DNA of 64,000 nucleotides, from assembly GCF_963924675.1 (NCBI RefSeq), contig NC_089236.1, forward strand, positions 28,915,319-28,979,318. Direction: 5' to 3'. A program made the translations under genes and the position numbers. Below, in pieces: positions 48,101-61,100 of this stretch (position 1 is its first letter; each line of letters starts with the position of its first letter). Below the pieces are notes generated by a model. It was not told where the DNA came from, searched no databases, and saw nothing but the letters and a program-made list of their open reading frames with translations. This DNA is from Phocoena phocoena. Lineage: Eukaryota > Chordata > Mammalia > Artiodactyla > Phocoenidae.

Positions 48101-49919
48101 TGATAAAAGGAGGAATCTGGGTTTATTCTATGAGGTCTTTGTCCAGAACTTCTTTGAGTGGAACTGGTATTTTACCCATAGCACTTCCCAGTTTAGATTA
48201 GCTATTTTTATTCTAGCCTCAGGAATATCTTCTCTAGCCTTTCAAAGAGTATTACAGCATTATTCTCATATATAGAAAATTTAGAGATCTAAAGGGAAAC
48301 TTTAAAATCCTTGATCATGATTTTGAACTATTAAATAAGTCCTAATTCCTATTAATAAAAATGTTTCCCAAGCAAAGGCAACAGCAACAATACCCAACAT
48401 ATTGCCAATGTTGTTATTTTCAATTATAGATCATCTCAGAAAAATCAGTAGGTAAGAAAAATTTTTTGAAAAAGGGAAAAGCCTTTCTACTTTCATTTTT
48501 GCTGTTCAGAGTCAGGACCCATGGGCTTAAAACTTACCTGAGAAGGATTTCCCATCAGAAGGTTTATTGTCACACCATCATTCCCTTAACCTGAGGGAAA
48601 TAATTTTGTCTACATCTGTCGCTGCTAGTAATAAGTATCTGTATAACAAATGAAAAATTATTGTCCAAACTGACAGGGCCAACTGTGGGCACAGAGGAGG
48701 GATTTGCATCTGAGGTAAACCAAAAGAAGACAAAACCTAAACAGTCGTGTTGATCCAAAGGGCTTGAGACAAACAGGAAAATCCAGATAGGGAACACAGA
48801 ACCAACCTTGAGTAAGTGAAATGAAAGCAAAGGGAGCATGGGAGGCCGAGGCCAGAAAACGAGCATCTGGAACATAGCCACAGGATGAGCTTGCAACCTC
48901 AATTGTAGGCAGGGTTAAAACTCTAATGTATAACAAGCCAACTTGGACAGATGTTCAGAAACAACACTGATTAAAAGATAGTTGTTTAGCTGAAAAGTTA
49001 ATTCAGATAGATGAGTATTTCACTGCAAATGAAAATTTCATTTTGCTCTATATTAACACCTTCCATAGATAATTTGAAGCTAAATTTGAGGTTATATTTT
49101 CTGGAATATTTTCAGCATTTCAGGAAGCAATTTTAATTTTAAATGCTATTTTCATTGAAGAGCAAAGAGAAAATTAATAAGTATACTTTTCTGTATTTTA
49201 GAACAATTAAACAATTGTGATTCATCTCTTTAAATTTTATGTTCTACTTCTTCAGGAAACATGCAATGCAAACACAAGTGTATATAAATACACAGCAGTC
49301 TAATGTCTGCTGCAATCTGCAGAATGATCCAATGCTCAGGATATCCAACATTTTATTTTCCTTTTGTTAAATATCTGAATTCTGATGTGCAAATACAAAG
49401 TAGCATTTGGATCATATTTTCACCATAAATTAGCATCTAGAAGTCATTAACATAATTATCAACCTTAAAGATATTTTAAATTGCATTTTTATCATTGAAA
49501 AAGATAGTTATTGGTACCAACAGATAGAAGCTCCAATAAATGAATAACTTTATATGAGTCAGATAAAAGCAAAATAAAAACGTAATAAAGAATAACTATG
49601 TAAAGGTATAATAGGGGACAGAGTTGTGTTAATACTAAAATCAAAGTTATATTCACATAATTTTTTCTAATTTTCATGAAAACATAAATATACATTTGTA
49701 GTTTTAGATGAGTTGTATTTTTAATTGTTGTCACCTAACATTTTCCCCAAAAACGTGGTAACAAGTAGTTCAACAACACATTTATCAGTGAAGATACTTC
49801 TCTCTCATGAAAACCTCAAAATCAATAGGAATTCAGATTGAATCTAGTTTTGCCATTTACTAACCTGACGTCACAATTTGCAAGTATTCAGTTTTCCATT
49901 TTCCTTTCTCTTTTTTTTC
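45101..49919. other. Long AT-rich stretch, essentially nothing recognised
   Basis: A MIR-like piece on the minus strand lies at about 47940-48070 ('ctcattttacagatgagtta' followed by 'gaccagagaggtagctcat'). The 110-codon open frame on the minus strand at 48570-48902 has no domain I recognise and overlaps a second unrelated frame, so it is treated as chance. No gene was called. Confidence 0.5.
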
Positions 49920-52830
49920 ATCACACCCGGAAGGATTGGTAGGGAATTACCCAGTGAAATAAGCTGAACCGGATGCTATGCTGCCCCACCGAGATTTCCC
50001 TTCTGGAGAAAGAATTTATTCCCTCAGCTGTTGGACATTCTGCCAGCCCATGGCCCCCAGCTGTCAGGCTTTTCCAGGGATAGCTTAGCCTAGCCCAATT
50101 CGTACCCCCTTCCCAGGGCAGCCTCACACTCAATGACTCACCAAGAGAGGGTCAGATATAACGGCCTGCCCCTCCCCCCACCTCTAGATAATATTGAGGG
50201 TTCATACAGCTGTACATTTGTACAGCATTTGGTAGACCTACACTGCAGCCAAGCTTCTCTTTTTGTCCAATCCTGTTTCATTCCCCTCACTTCGACAGGT
50301 TTTGACCCCTAGGGATGAAATGTTGTGCACTCTCATCTCATTCTCAGAGTTGGCTTCCCAAAGAATCTAACCCGTGATATCAGAAATTCCTTATAAATAC
50401 AGTACACTTTATCATATAACTAAACATATACACAGAACTGACCAAAAGTCTAATCCCATCATAGCTTTAAGCCTTTTTTATTCCAGTCATCATAAGAAAC
50501 CCAAGAATTCCAAAAAATTCCCCTTCATCATAAGGTTTGTGCATTCCCTGCAACTCCCATATCACTCACCATCTCAACTCCTCAAAGTCTTCCCCTGAAT
50601 CGTTTGTAATTTATGGACCACCGAAAGCAAAATTCTCTATATTCTCAAATCCTTTCTGAACAGTTTCTTCAATATCTTTTTCTGAGTAAAAATCTTCTTT
50701 TCCCTTAGAGCATTCTTTTCTCTAGAGTCCTTTCCAATGGTATCTGTTTTCTCTGCAGCCTTCCTTATATCATAGATGATCTCCCTGCTAGTCTTTGCCA
50801 TTTCTAAATGATTTTCTATACTCAATCCTCACTCACCGAATTGAAACAATGTTATTAGATTCTAACCCTTGTCATCCTTCTTTGCTGTAGTCATAAAAAG
50901 AAATACTAGATCATTCCTTCTAATTATTGTAAAATATGGTTCATTATTACTCTTAAAAAAGCTGTTATCAAATTGTCAGTGACTTCAATACCTTTGTAAC
51001 CGATCCTTACTATAACCTAACCTCTGTCAAAAATCCAGAAATAACAAAATTAAAACCATCAAATCAATAAATAATATTTAGTAAGAGTTTCTTGTGCATA
51101 TAACAAGTTCACGAACTGGGAGCTTTCACATTCAAAACTGATATGAGACTCAGGGACCTGACATTACAGGATGGCTTATAAAGTGAAAATGAGGAAGTTG
51201 TTTAACCTTTACAGTGATTGGTTATTACAATGGAGGTTTCCAGATGGCAGGGGATTGTTTAAAAGTAACTATTTTACACCATTTTAGGAAGATGACTTAA
51301 ATTTCTTTTATGGCATTTATAAGAAATAACCTAAGATTCACTTATGTTCATGAAATAAGCTAGATTTAGTTTTGTTTACATGGCTTAAATGGCTTTATCT
51401 GCTCATGGAATTTTCACATCCAGTTTCCATTTTGTATTAATACCTCTCCATTCTTGAACTTTTCACATCCAATAGTCTCTTTCCCCTCTTTGCCATCTGA
51501 TGCTATTGTTATATTGTAGAACTTTCATTACCAGTGAATGTGCCCCTTCAGTTTCAAACATTGTCTTCCTCTCTTCCTCCAAAGACACTTGTCTTTCTAA
51601 CCATCCCCTCTCATTCCTCAATTCCAAAATTATTTGACCACATAAGAAACTCCAACACATTGAACCAGCCAGCTTTTATTGTTCTGTTCCTCAAGCCCAT
51701 CCCCTAGGTTATGAAAGATTAACATAATCTCAAATAACTATGTGAAATGTGGTTTATTTGACAGCAAGGGATATACAAATATTAAAGAAATTCCAGATAG
51801 CAGTGATGCTGGGTATCTGCATTTTAGAGCTGTTCCATTTTTTTTCTTAGCAGTAAATTAACTCCTATATGTCTGGAGCAGACCAGGTTGGGATATTTGG
51901 TAGTGGTGGTTAAAAACCACCTGTGGGGGCTCTGGTTGTTTTTCCTAATAACATGCCCATGTGCAGTATTATAAATTATGCAATATTATTATAAAGCCCT
52001 ACCCAAAATGCTTCAACTCTGAATAACACTGAAGATATTTACTATATATTTGTTACTGAACTCCTATGTACCTGCACAGTAACAAAAATATGATTTACTA
52101 AGAGTACAGAGGTCTCATTATATTTTGTTATTATGCCTCTCTTTTAAGTTGCTTAGAATTCCAACTTGTATTCCAATACAAAAACTGTTCTGAATATGGA
52201 TGTAATTTCAGACCCTCCTATCACCCCTCAATGTGTTCCTGGTTAAATCCAGCTCTCTCTGAATCTACACCTAGGCAGCTAAACAAGATTGTAGAAAAAT
52301 GACAAAGCCATGCTGATTGGAACTTAAATTTGTGTCACCAAATAAAGAGTTGTATGGCAGACAATTGCATCTCATTTCCTTAGATTATTCTTATTCTAGG
52401 TGAGATTTTACACCTCCTCCCTCTTCAAACCTCCAATGCTCTGCCACATTTTAACTTTCTGATAATAATATCTACATGTTCTCACCCCTATATCTACACA
52501 CATATTTGAACTTTTTAGCCATATATCCTACTTTCTAACCCTATATCTCCCTGAATCCTGTCTCCCTCATATAAAACATATCCAATCCAAAAGTTATGTC
52601 TTCTCTCACCTAAGTTATCAAATAGTCCCTCTTTAAGGAATCATTCTGTTTATCATACAACACTCCGTAATGTCACAGTATTGTAAAGTTCTCCTGACTC
52701 TGTGTACCCTCTAGCGACTCCCCTACCTCCGTTCCCTTTTACCACAAAAACATTTAAAAGTTTATTATTATTTATTATTATTATTAATTATTATTAGTGT
52801 TTTTAAAACACTAATTTAAAAAGATGCATG
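49920..52830. other. Non-coding stretch, GC-richer first 400 bp, then AT-rich
   Basis: The block 49925-50340 is richer in G+C and looks like an old repeat with a pyrimidine-rich end, but no family could be fixed. An (ATT)n tract lies at about 52764-52796, followed by a short hairpin with arms ATTAGTGTTTT/AAAACACTAAT. No gene was seen. Confidence 0.45.
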
Positions 52831-53037
52831 GGGCTTCCCTGGTGGCGCAGTGGTTAAGAGTCTGCCTGCCGATGCAGGGGGACACGGGTTCATGCCCTAG
52901 TCCGGGAAGATCCCACATGCCGTGGAGTGGCTGGACCCGTGAACCATGGCCACTGAGCCTGCGTGTCCGGAGCCTGTGCTCCGCAACGGGAGAGGCCACA
53001 ACAGTGAGAGGCCCACGTACCGAAAAAAAAAAAAAAA
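52831..53037 (+). mobile_element. CHR-type SINE, cetacean subtype
   Basis: It starts GGGCTTCCCTGGTGGCGCAG, has the same body as the 34624 copy and ends in 15 A residues. An L1 3' end in the same orientation follows immediately. No convincing target duplication was found. Confidence 0.95.
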
Positions 53038-53605
53038 TTCATTTACCCCAATGTTCATAAAAGTATTATTTACAATAGCCAAGATATGTAAGCTACCTAA
53101 ATGCCTATCAACAGATGAATGGATAAAGATGTGGTATATATACCCAATGGAAAACTACTCAGCCATAAAAAAGAATGAAATAATGTCATTTGCAGTAACA
53201 CGGATAGACTTGGAGAGCATTATGCTAAGTGAAATAAGTCAGACAAAGAAAGACAAATACTGTATAATATCACTTTTTTGTGGAATCTGAAAAATACAAC
53301 AAACTACTGAATATAACAAAAAGGAAGCAGACTCACAGATATAGAGAACAAACTGGTGGTTACCTGTGGGGAGAGGGAAGAGGGGAGGGGTAGAATAGGA
53401 GTAGAGGACTAAGAGGTTCAAACTATTATGTATAAGATAAGCTACAAGGATATATTGTACAGCACAGGGAATATAGCCTATAGTTTATAATAACTGTAAA
53501 AGGAGTATAACCTTTAAAAATTGTGAATCACTATATTATACACCTGTAACTTATATAATATTTACAGCAACTATACTTCAATAAATAAATAATTAAATAT
53601 GCAAT
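53038..53605 (+). mobile_element. Cetartiodactyl-type L1 3' end
   Basis: ORF2 C-terminal wording (residues read MENYSAIKKNEIMSF, then SEISQTKKDKY) is followed by the 3' UTR ('tactgaatataacaaaaagg', 'caggatatattgtacagcac'-like) and an AATAAATAAATAATT tail. It is 5'-truncated at the SINE boundary. Confidence 0.92.
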
Positions 53606-54059
53606 CAGTCTTTAAAAAAATGTAGTATAACTGCTCTCTGTACTTCCATTCCTCAAATTCTATCTTAAAACCCAAAATTTGATCATTTCTTCCTCCACCT
53701 TTTATCAGACAACACAAATTCTCACAATAATTTATAATGAAAATATATTTTCAGAGAGTCAAACTTTCTCACCTCTTTGATTCCCTTTCCTAGTGCCTCC
53801 TCACATCCTGATGGGCATATCCTAGAGGGTCCCCAGGCCAGACTTCTCTCATCTATCCAGGCTCAGTCAGGCTGGAGGCCTCAGATGTTCTCTATGTGCT
53901 GATGACTTGCAAATCTACTTAGCCCTGCTCTGCCCTGGATTCCAGAGCTACGTATCTTACTACCTACTCTGCTTATTCAGTTGGGTAACTTAAAAAATCA
54001 ATGTATCCAAAACCAAAGTCCTGATTTCTACTCTTCTGTAAGCAACAGACCTGCTCCTT

Positions 54060-54075
54060 TTCTTACTTAATTCTT
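54060..54075. repeat. 16-bp target-site duplication, left copy
   Basis: TTCTTACTTAATTCTT, repeated without mismatch at 54283-54298. Confidence 0.97.
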
Positions 54076-54282
54076 TTTTTTTTTTTTTTTCTGTATGCGG
54101 GCCTCTCACTGTCGTGGCCTCTGCCGTCGCAGAGCACAGACTGCGGATGCACAGGCTCAGCGGCCATGGCACACAGGCCCAGCCGCTCTGAAGCATGTGG
54201 GATCTTCCCGGACCGGGACACGAACCCGCATCCCCTGCATCGGCAGGCGGACTCTCAACCACTGTGCCACCAGGGAAGCCCC
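54076..54282 (-). mobile_element. CHR-type SINE, cetacean subtype, reverse orientation, young
   Basis: The reverse complement starts GGGGCTTCCCTGGTGGCACAG and runs to a pure A tail (T-run at 54076-54090). The body is close to the other cetacean-type copies and it is bounded by perfect 16-bp duplications. Confidence 0.97.
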
Positions 54283-54298
54283 TTCTTACTTAATTCTT
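54283..54298. repeat. 16-bp target-site duplication, right copy
   Basis: Identical to 54060-54075. Confidence 0.97.
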
Positions 54299-55464
54299 AA
54301 AATAACAAATTCTGTTCCTTATTTGTTCAGTCTAAATTTAAACAAGTAAATTATTTGAGTTTTATTTTCGAAAATGTTTACAAGGTTTGATTGCTCCTCC
54401 CCTCCTTCATCATTGTCTGACACCTGTATTATTGGGGTTGACTCATAAATGGTCCCTGTGCTAGAACTTTCACTTCTGTAATTATTCACCACAGGGCAGC
54501 TGAGGCATTCAGTTAAAGAAAATCGAGTAAACAATTTCACTCTTCCATTTACTATCTTCCAGTGGCTTTCTATTGTTTTCAAAATTATATCTAATCATCA
54601 ACAGTAAGAAATAACTATCACTAATAGCTAATTGTCATCAGTTTTATCAAAGGCTCTCCTACCTCATATCTGATCACTCTCCTCCCATTTCCATGAGCTC
54701 TAGGGCACTGGCCTTTTTACCAGTTATAGAAAATACCACACATTGTCCATCTCTAGGCCCTGGTCTTGCCTCTTGTCTCTTCCTGGGATGGCACTCTCTA
54801 AATGCTTGCAGAGTTACTTATTTACTCCAGGCCTCTGCCAACTATCATCTTGAGTATCCTCCAAACATTGTACCTTTGTATAGCACATAGACCCTGACAT
54901 ATTAAATCTGTTTATTTAATTGTTGTCTGCTTTCTTCCTCTGAAATATAAATTCTGGAAGACAGGGATTGTTTTGCGTTTGGCTTTTTATTTCCTTGCAG
55001 TTTCCAGTGCCTAAGGCAATGCCTGAGTATTGAGTATCCACTCAATGATTATCTGTTGAATAAACAGATATACTTTCATTTTTATTCTACCTGAGTGAAA
55101 TATTCTTGAGACAAACTTCTTCCAATGATATCATTCTGAAATATGATTGTAGCTGATGAAGTTGTAGAATTGTTTCCATTGCCTCTCTGAAAGGAGAACT
55201 ATTCTTCTTTTTGTTGTATGTCTTATATCATTATATTCTGCCTCCACAAGAAGCAGAGATATATTTATTAATGGGTGGAAACAGTTAACTTTTGGCCACA
55301 GAGTTGAAAGCTTCTGTGGATCACATGCATCAGTAATATCTCAAGACTTACTTAAGTTTTAGCTAAGTTACACCTAGCTTACACAAGTAATTTTGCTATC
55401 AGTTTCCAATCCATAAGGGTCATTGACACTACTGCAAGGGACGAATTTGAAACAATGAATCAGC

Positions 55465-55640
55465 ATTTGTTGAGCATCTACAATATGACAGGCATGATAT
55501 TTGGTACTTAAAAAATGTGTGCCTCATAATTCCTACAATAATTCTGCAAAGCTGGGTATTTATCCCATTTACAGAGGAAGATGATGCTTTGTAAAGGTAA
55601 GTAGACTTCCATATCGAAATACAACTCTCTTAATTCAAAG
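55465..55640 (-). mobile_element. MIR SINE, diverged
   Basis: 'attcctacaataattctgca', 'tatttatcccatttacagag' and 'gaagatgatgctttgtaaag' read as the reverse complement of the MIR core and tRNA-related half. Confidence 0.65.
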
Positions 55641-56235
55641 TGTTTAATCTTTCTAGAATACCTCATTGAATTATACAACTTTAGTTGCTAAGAACTCTAT
55701 TCTGGCAAATTTAAATATTAGGATCCTTATCAAGTCAACTTACTGATGTGGATACCAAACCACTCACTTATGGAAATATACTTACTTTGCCACTTCAAAT
55801 CACATTGTAATGACTATATTAAACTGAATCGTGTAATCTACTTTTTCCCAATTCATTGTTTTCAATCATGCAGACGTAAATCCCATAAAACTTCAGCACT
55901 TCAGCATCATTGTTACTATTAAACTCACTTTAGTTATACTGTTTTCTTTAGTCTAATGTCGAAATTTGCAGGCCAACCTTGCATTAAAAAAAAAAAAAGC
56001 ATTACACATTTTAGACTATTTGCACTCTAAAAAATGTGCAAATTCTATTTACTGTATAGGGTAGTTCGTTTGTAAAATTCTCTTATATTTACATTTTGTT
56101 CCCACCATTTTGGATGCAAACATTATTCAGTGACTTTTCCCCTCAAACTTTTTTGGTAATTCAATTTCTAACAAATTAAACATACAATTTATTTTTTTTC
56201 TTCTTAATAAGTCTAACCTCTCTAACTTCCCTTTT

Positions 56236-56590
56236 AAAATAATTTTTCTATGTTAATTGGTGTTGACAAAACTTCCAATTTGATATCAGCTACATATTTC
56301 ATTAACATACTGTTTTCTCCATCTTCCAGATCATTAATTAAGCTGTTAAATAAGATCAGCCCTCACACTGATCCCTGTGGCACTCCATTAAATACATTGA
56401 CATTTGGTTTGTTATACTTCAGTCAGTTTTATATTCACAAGGCTCTGCTTTTATCCAAGTCAATTTGAATTTTTTATTACTATTCCATGACACTTTACAA
56501 AATATTTTATTTGCTATTCTTAAGTGGATATATTCCATATCTTTGACATCATTGGCTACTCTGTAATCATTCTGTAGTTGAAGTAGCCTG
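56236..56590. mobile_element. Probable CR1/L3-type LINE relic
   Basis: The segment 'ttaaataagatcagccctca', 'cactgatccctgtggcactc' and later 'ttgaattttttattac...' followed by 'ctttgacatcattggct' follows the order of the conserved part of CR1/L3 LINEs (the 'ACTGAxCCCTGxGGxACxCC' wording). It contains a 72-codon open frame that is probably incidental. These elements died before the placental radiation, so it is very old. Confidence 0.55.
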
Positions 56591-57715
56591 GAGTTATTTA
56601 AAAATTCTGAAGTTTTGAAGTATGATTACTTTAATAGAAAAATCCCCATTTTTATCTTACAATCTTTTTCTTTAATTATAGTAGTGTAATTATTTTACTC
56701 AACTCTACCTTTTCTGAGACAACCTCCATTTTTTTTTTTTTTTACAATATAGATTTATCTCTAATTCTATGTCTCTTTAAAAAAATAATTTTTTGATTGA
56801 TAATTTTCTTCATACTAAAACATTCATGATATCTAGATTCATTAAAGCAAGATTCATCATATACTTTTGTGCTAATTTATTGTTGTTTTCCATAATTCCT
56901 TTATTATTTATTTTTCAAGTCTAATATCTGTTAATTTACCAGCAAACATGGCTTTCATTATTTTTTTTTTTTTTCACTTTTCAGAGGAACATCAATTGTC
57001 TATCAACAACATATAAAACAAAAAAATGTGTTTTGGTTTTTGTATACACATATTTATAATTCAAATTACAGAGCTAAATTTTGACCACTGTAGTGATAAT
57101 AAAGAATTTATATGTTCTAAACATGGAAAAGAAAATACAAGAATCTAATAAAGTTTATTATAAGTGTGGATGGTTACTTTGTTGAGAATAAGTTGAAATT
57201 AGAAGCAAATAAAATCAAATTCAGAACAAGACAATGTATGCAAAATTACTTGAAACAGTTAAAAGCCTTCACAGACATGAATTAAATGTCTTAAATCTTG
57301 CTGAGGTATGAACAGGCACATATGAATAGACAAAACAATATATTTGAAGAACTGTCATTACTTTTATTTCACAAATTCAATCAGATTCGTCCTTCAATGA
57401 TCATTCTGCGAAGATGTGAGGTAGAACACAAATTTCTCTAGCAACTGAAGTAATAAAAAGAGCAATTCAAAAGTTTTTCTTATGTGCTGTCATTGAGATA
57501 ATTTGAAGGGAAAGTACAAGCTAAAAGGACTTGAGATGGGATTCTCCCAGCAAAATGCAGAAATGGAGGTGGCAGATTGCAGAAAACCTGGAGTAATGGA
57601 AAAAGTAGAAGCTCTGGCTTGTGTCAGACCTTTTTAAATCCACCTCCCCATATACATGCCATGATTTTGGGTAACTTTTAATTTCTTACAGCCTCAGTTT
57701 CTTTCCTTCTTTTGT
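56591..57715. other. AT-rich non-coding stretch, nothing recognised
   Basis: T-runs lie at about 56729-56743 and 56960-56974. No gene or named repeat was recognised. Confidence 0.5.
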
Positions 57716-57797
57716 TTTTAATATTTATTTATTTATCTATCTATCAAACTATCTATTTATTTTGGCTGCAATGGGTCTTGGTTGCGGCATGTGTTTT
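57716..57797 (-). mobile_element. CHR-type SINE fragment, tail side only
   Basis: 'atttattttggctgcaatgg' followed by 'gtcttggttgcggcatgtg' is the tail-proximal segment also seen at 13897-13930. It is cut off where the long L1 begins at about 57798. Confidence 0.8.
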
Positions 57798-58189
57798 TGT
57801 TTTTTCCTAGCAGCTCTTACTTTATTTATTTTATTATTTTATTTTTTAAAAATCTTTATTGGAGTATAATTGCTTTACAGTGGTGTGTTAGTTTCTGCTT
57901 TATAACAAAGTGAATCAGTTTTATATATACATATGTTCCCATATCTCTTCCCTCTTGCATCTCCCTCCCTCCCACCCTTGCTATCCCACTCCTCCACACA
58001 GTCACAAAGCACCAAGCTGATCTCCCTGTGCTATGCAGCTGCTTCCCACTAGCTATCTACCTTACGTTTGGTAGTGGATATATGTCCATGCCTCTCTCTC
58101 GCTTTGTCACAGCTTACCCTTCCCCCTCCCCATATCCTCAAGTCCATTCTCTAGTAGGTCTGTGTCTTATTCATGTCTTACCCCTAGGT

Positions 58190-61100
58190 TCTTCATGACA
58201 TTTTTTTTTCTTAAATTCCCTATATATATGTGTTAGCATACGGTATTTGTCTTTCTCTTTCTGACTTACTTCACTCTGTATGACAGACTCTAGGTCTATC
58301 CACCTCATTACAAATAGCTCAATTTCGTTTATTTTTATGGCTGAGTAATATTCCATTGTATATATGTGCCACATCTTATTTATCCATTCATCCGAAGATG
58401 GACACGTAGGTTGTTTCCATCTCCAGGCTATTGTAAATAGAACTACAATGAACATTTTTGTACATGACTCTTTTTGAATTATGGTTTTCTCAGGGTATAT
58501 GCCCAGTAGTGGGATTACTGGGTAATATGGTAGTTCTATTTGTAGTTTTTCAAGGAACCTCCATACTGTTCTCCACAGTGGCTATATCAATTTACATTCC
58601 CACCAACAGTGCAAGAGGGTTCCCTTTTCTCCACACCCTCTCCAGCATTTATGGTTTGTAGATTTTTTGATGATGACCATTCTGACTGGTGTGAGATGAT
58701 ATCTAATTTTAGTTTTAATTTGCATTTCTCTAATGATTAATGATGTTGAGCATTCTTTCATGTGTTTGTTGGCAGTCTGTATATGTACTTTGGAGAAATG
58801 TCTATTTAGGTCTTCTGCTTATTTTTGGATTGGGTTGTTTGTTTTCTTTGTTATTGAGCTGCATAAGCTGCTTATGAATTTTGGAGATTAATCCTTTGTC
58901 AGTTGCTTCATTTGCAAATATTTTCTCCAATTCTGAAGGTTGTCTTTTGGTCTTGCTTATGGTTTCCTTTGCTGTGCCAAAGCTTTGAAGTCTCATTAGG
59001 TCCCATTTGTTTATTTTCGTTTTTATTTCCATTTCTCTAGGAGGTGGGTCAAAAAGGATCTTGCTGTGATTTATGTCATAGAGTGTTCTACCTATGTTAT
59101 ACTCTAAGAGTTTGATAGTTTCTAGACTTACATTTAGGTCTTTAATCCATTTTGACCTTATTTTTGTGTATGGTGTTAGGGAGTTATCTAATATCATACT
59201 TTTACATGTACCTGTCCAGTTTTCCCAGCACCACTTATTGAAGAGGCTGTCCTTTCTCCACTGTACATTCCTGCCTCCTTTATCAAAGATAAGGTGACCA
59301 TATGTGTATGGGTTTATCTCTGGGCTTTCTATCCTGTTGCATTCATCTATCTTTCTGTTTTGGTGCTGGTACTATACTGTCTTGTTTACTGTAGCTTTGT
59401 AGTATATTCTGATGTCACATAGCCTGATTCCCCCAGCTCCGTTTTTCATTCTCAAGATTGCTTTCGCTATTTGGGGTCTTCTGTGTTTCCATACAAATTG
59501 TGAAATGTTTTGTTCTAGTTCTGTGAAAAATGCCAGTACTAGTTTGATAGGGATTGCATTGAATGTGTAGATTGCTTTGGGTAGTAGATTCACAATGTTG
59601 ATTCTTCCAATCCAAGAACATGATATATCTCTTCGTCCATTTGTATCATCATTAATTTCGTTCATCAGTGTCTTATAATTTTCTGCATACAGGCCTTTTG
59701 TCTCCTTAGGTAGGTTTATTCCTAGATCTTTTATTCTTTTTGTTGCAATGGTAAATGGGAATGTTTTCTTGATTTCACTTTCAGATTTTTCATCATTAGA
59801 GTATAGGAATGCCAGAGATTTCTATGCATTAGTTTTGTATCCTGCTACTTTACCAAATTCATTGTTTAACTCTAGTAGTTTTCTGGTAGCATCTTTAGGA
59901 TTCTCTATGTACAGTATCATGTCATCTGCAAACAGTGACAGCTTTACTTCTTCTTTTCCGATTTGGATTCCTTTTATTTCCTTTTCTTCTCTGATTGCTG
60001 TGGCTAAAACTTCCAAAACTATGTTGAATAAGAGTGGTGAGAGTGGGCAACCTTGTCTTGTACCTGATCTTATGGAAATGCTTTCAGTTTTTCACAATTG
60101 AGGACGATGCTGACTGTGTGTTTGTCATATATGGCCTTTATTATGTTGAGGAAAGTTCCCTCTATGCCTACTTTCTGTAGGGTTTTTATCATAAAGCTTT
60201 GTCAAAAGCTTTCTCTGCATCTATTGAGATGATCATATGCTCTTACTACTTCAATTTGTTAATATGGTGTATCACATTGATTGATTTGCGTATATTGAAG
60301 AATCCTTGCATTCCCTGAATAAACCCCAATTGATCATGGTGTATGATCCATTTAATGTGCTGTTGGATTCTGTTTGCTACTATTTTGTTGAGGATTTTTG
60401 CATCTTTGTTCATCAGTGATATTTGCCTGTAGTTTTTTCTTTTTGAAATCCTTTTCTGGTTTTGGTATCAGGGTGATGGTAGCCTCGTAGAATGAGTTTG
60501 GGAGTATTCCTCCCTCTGCTATATTTTGGACAAGTTTGAAAAGGATAGGTGTTAGCTCTCCTCTAAATGTTTGATACAATTCACCTGTGAAGCTATCTGG
60601 TCCTGGGCTTTTGTTTGTTGGAAGATTTTTAATCACAATTTCCATTTCAGTGCTTGTGATTTGTCTGTTCATATTTTCTATTTCTTTCTGATTCATACTT
60701 GGCAGGTTGTGCATTTCTAAGAATTTGTCCATTTCTTCCTGGTTGTCCATTTTATTGGCATAGTGTTGCTTGTAGTAATTTCTCATGATCGTTTGTATTT
60801 CTGTGGTGTCAGTTGCTACTTCTGCTTTTTCGTTTCTAATTCTATTGATTTGAGTCTTCCCCGTTTTTTCTTGATGAGTCTGGATAATGGTTTATCAATT
60901 TTGTTTATCTTCTCAAAGAACCAGTTTTTAGTTTAATTCATCTTTTCTATCATATCCTTCATTTCTTTTTCATTTATTTCTGACCTGATTCTCATGATGT
61001 CTTTCCTTTGGCTAACTTTGGAGGATTTTTGTTCTTCTTTCTCTAATTGCTTTAGGTACAATGTTAGGTTGTTTATTCGAGATGTTTCCTGTTTCTTAAG

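Larger units (their letters stand above)
53640..55068 (+). mobile_element. L2 LINE 3' region, interrupted by a SINE
   Basis: L2-like wording runs from 'gatgacttgcaaatctact' (about 53900) and 'atgtatccaaaaccaaagtc' to 'aaattctggaagacagggat', 'agtttccagtgcctaaggca' and a terminal 'gattatctgttgaataaac'. The CHR SINE at 54076-54282 lies within it. The left limit is approximate. Confidence 0.75.

Noticed and set aside
48570..48936. Overlapping 110- and 92-codon minus-strand open frames
   Set aside because: Two unrelated frames overlap, neither has a domain or a conserved-looking core, and the DNA is ordinary intergenic sequence. Chance is the simplest reading.
53990..54349. Open frames of 84-90 codons around 54100
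   Set aside because: They lie inside the reverse-oriented CHR SINE. GC-rich SINE bodies often leave such frames open.
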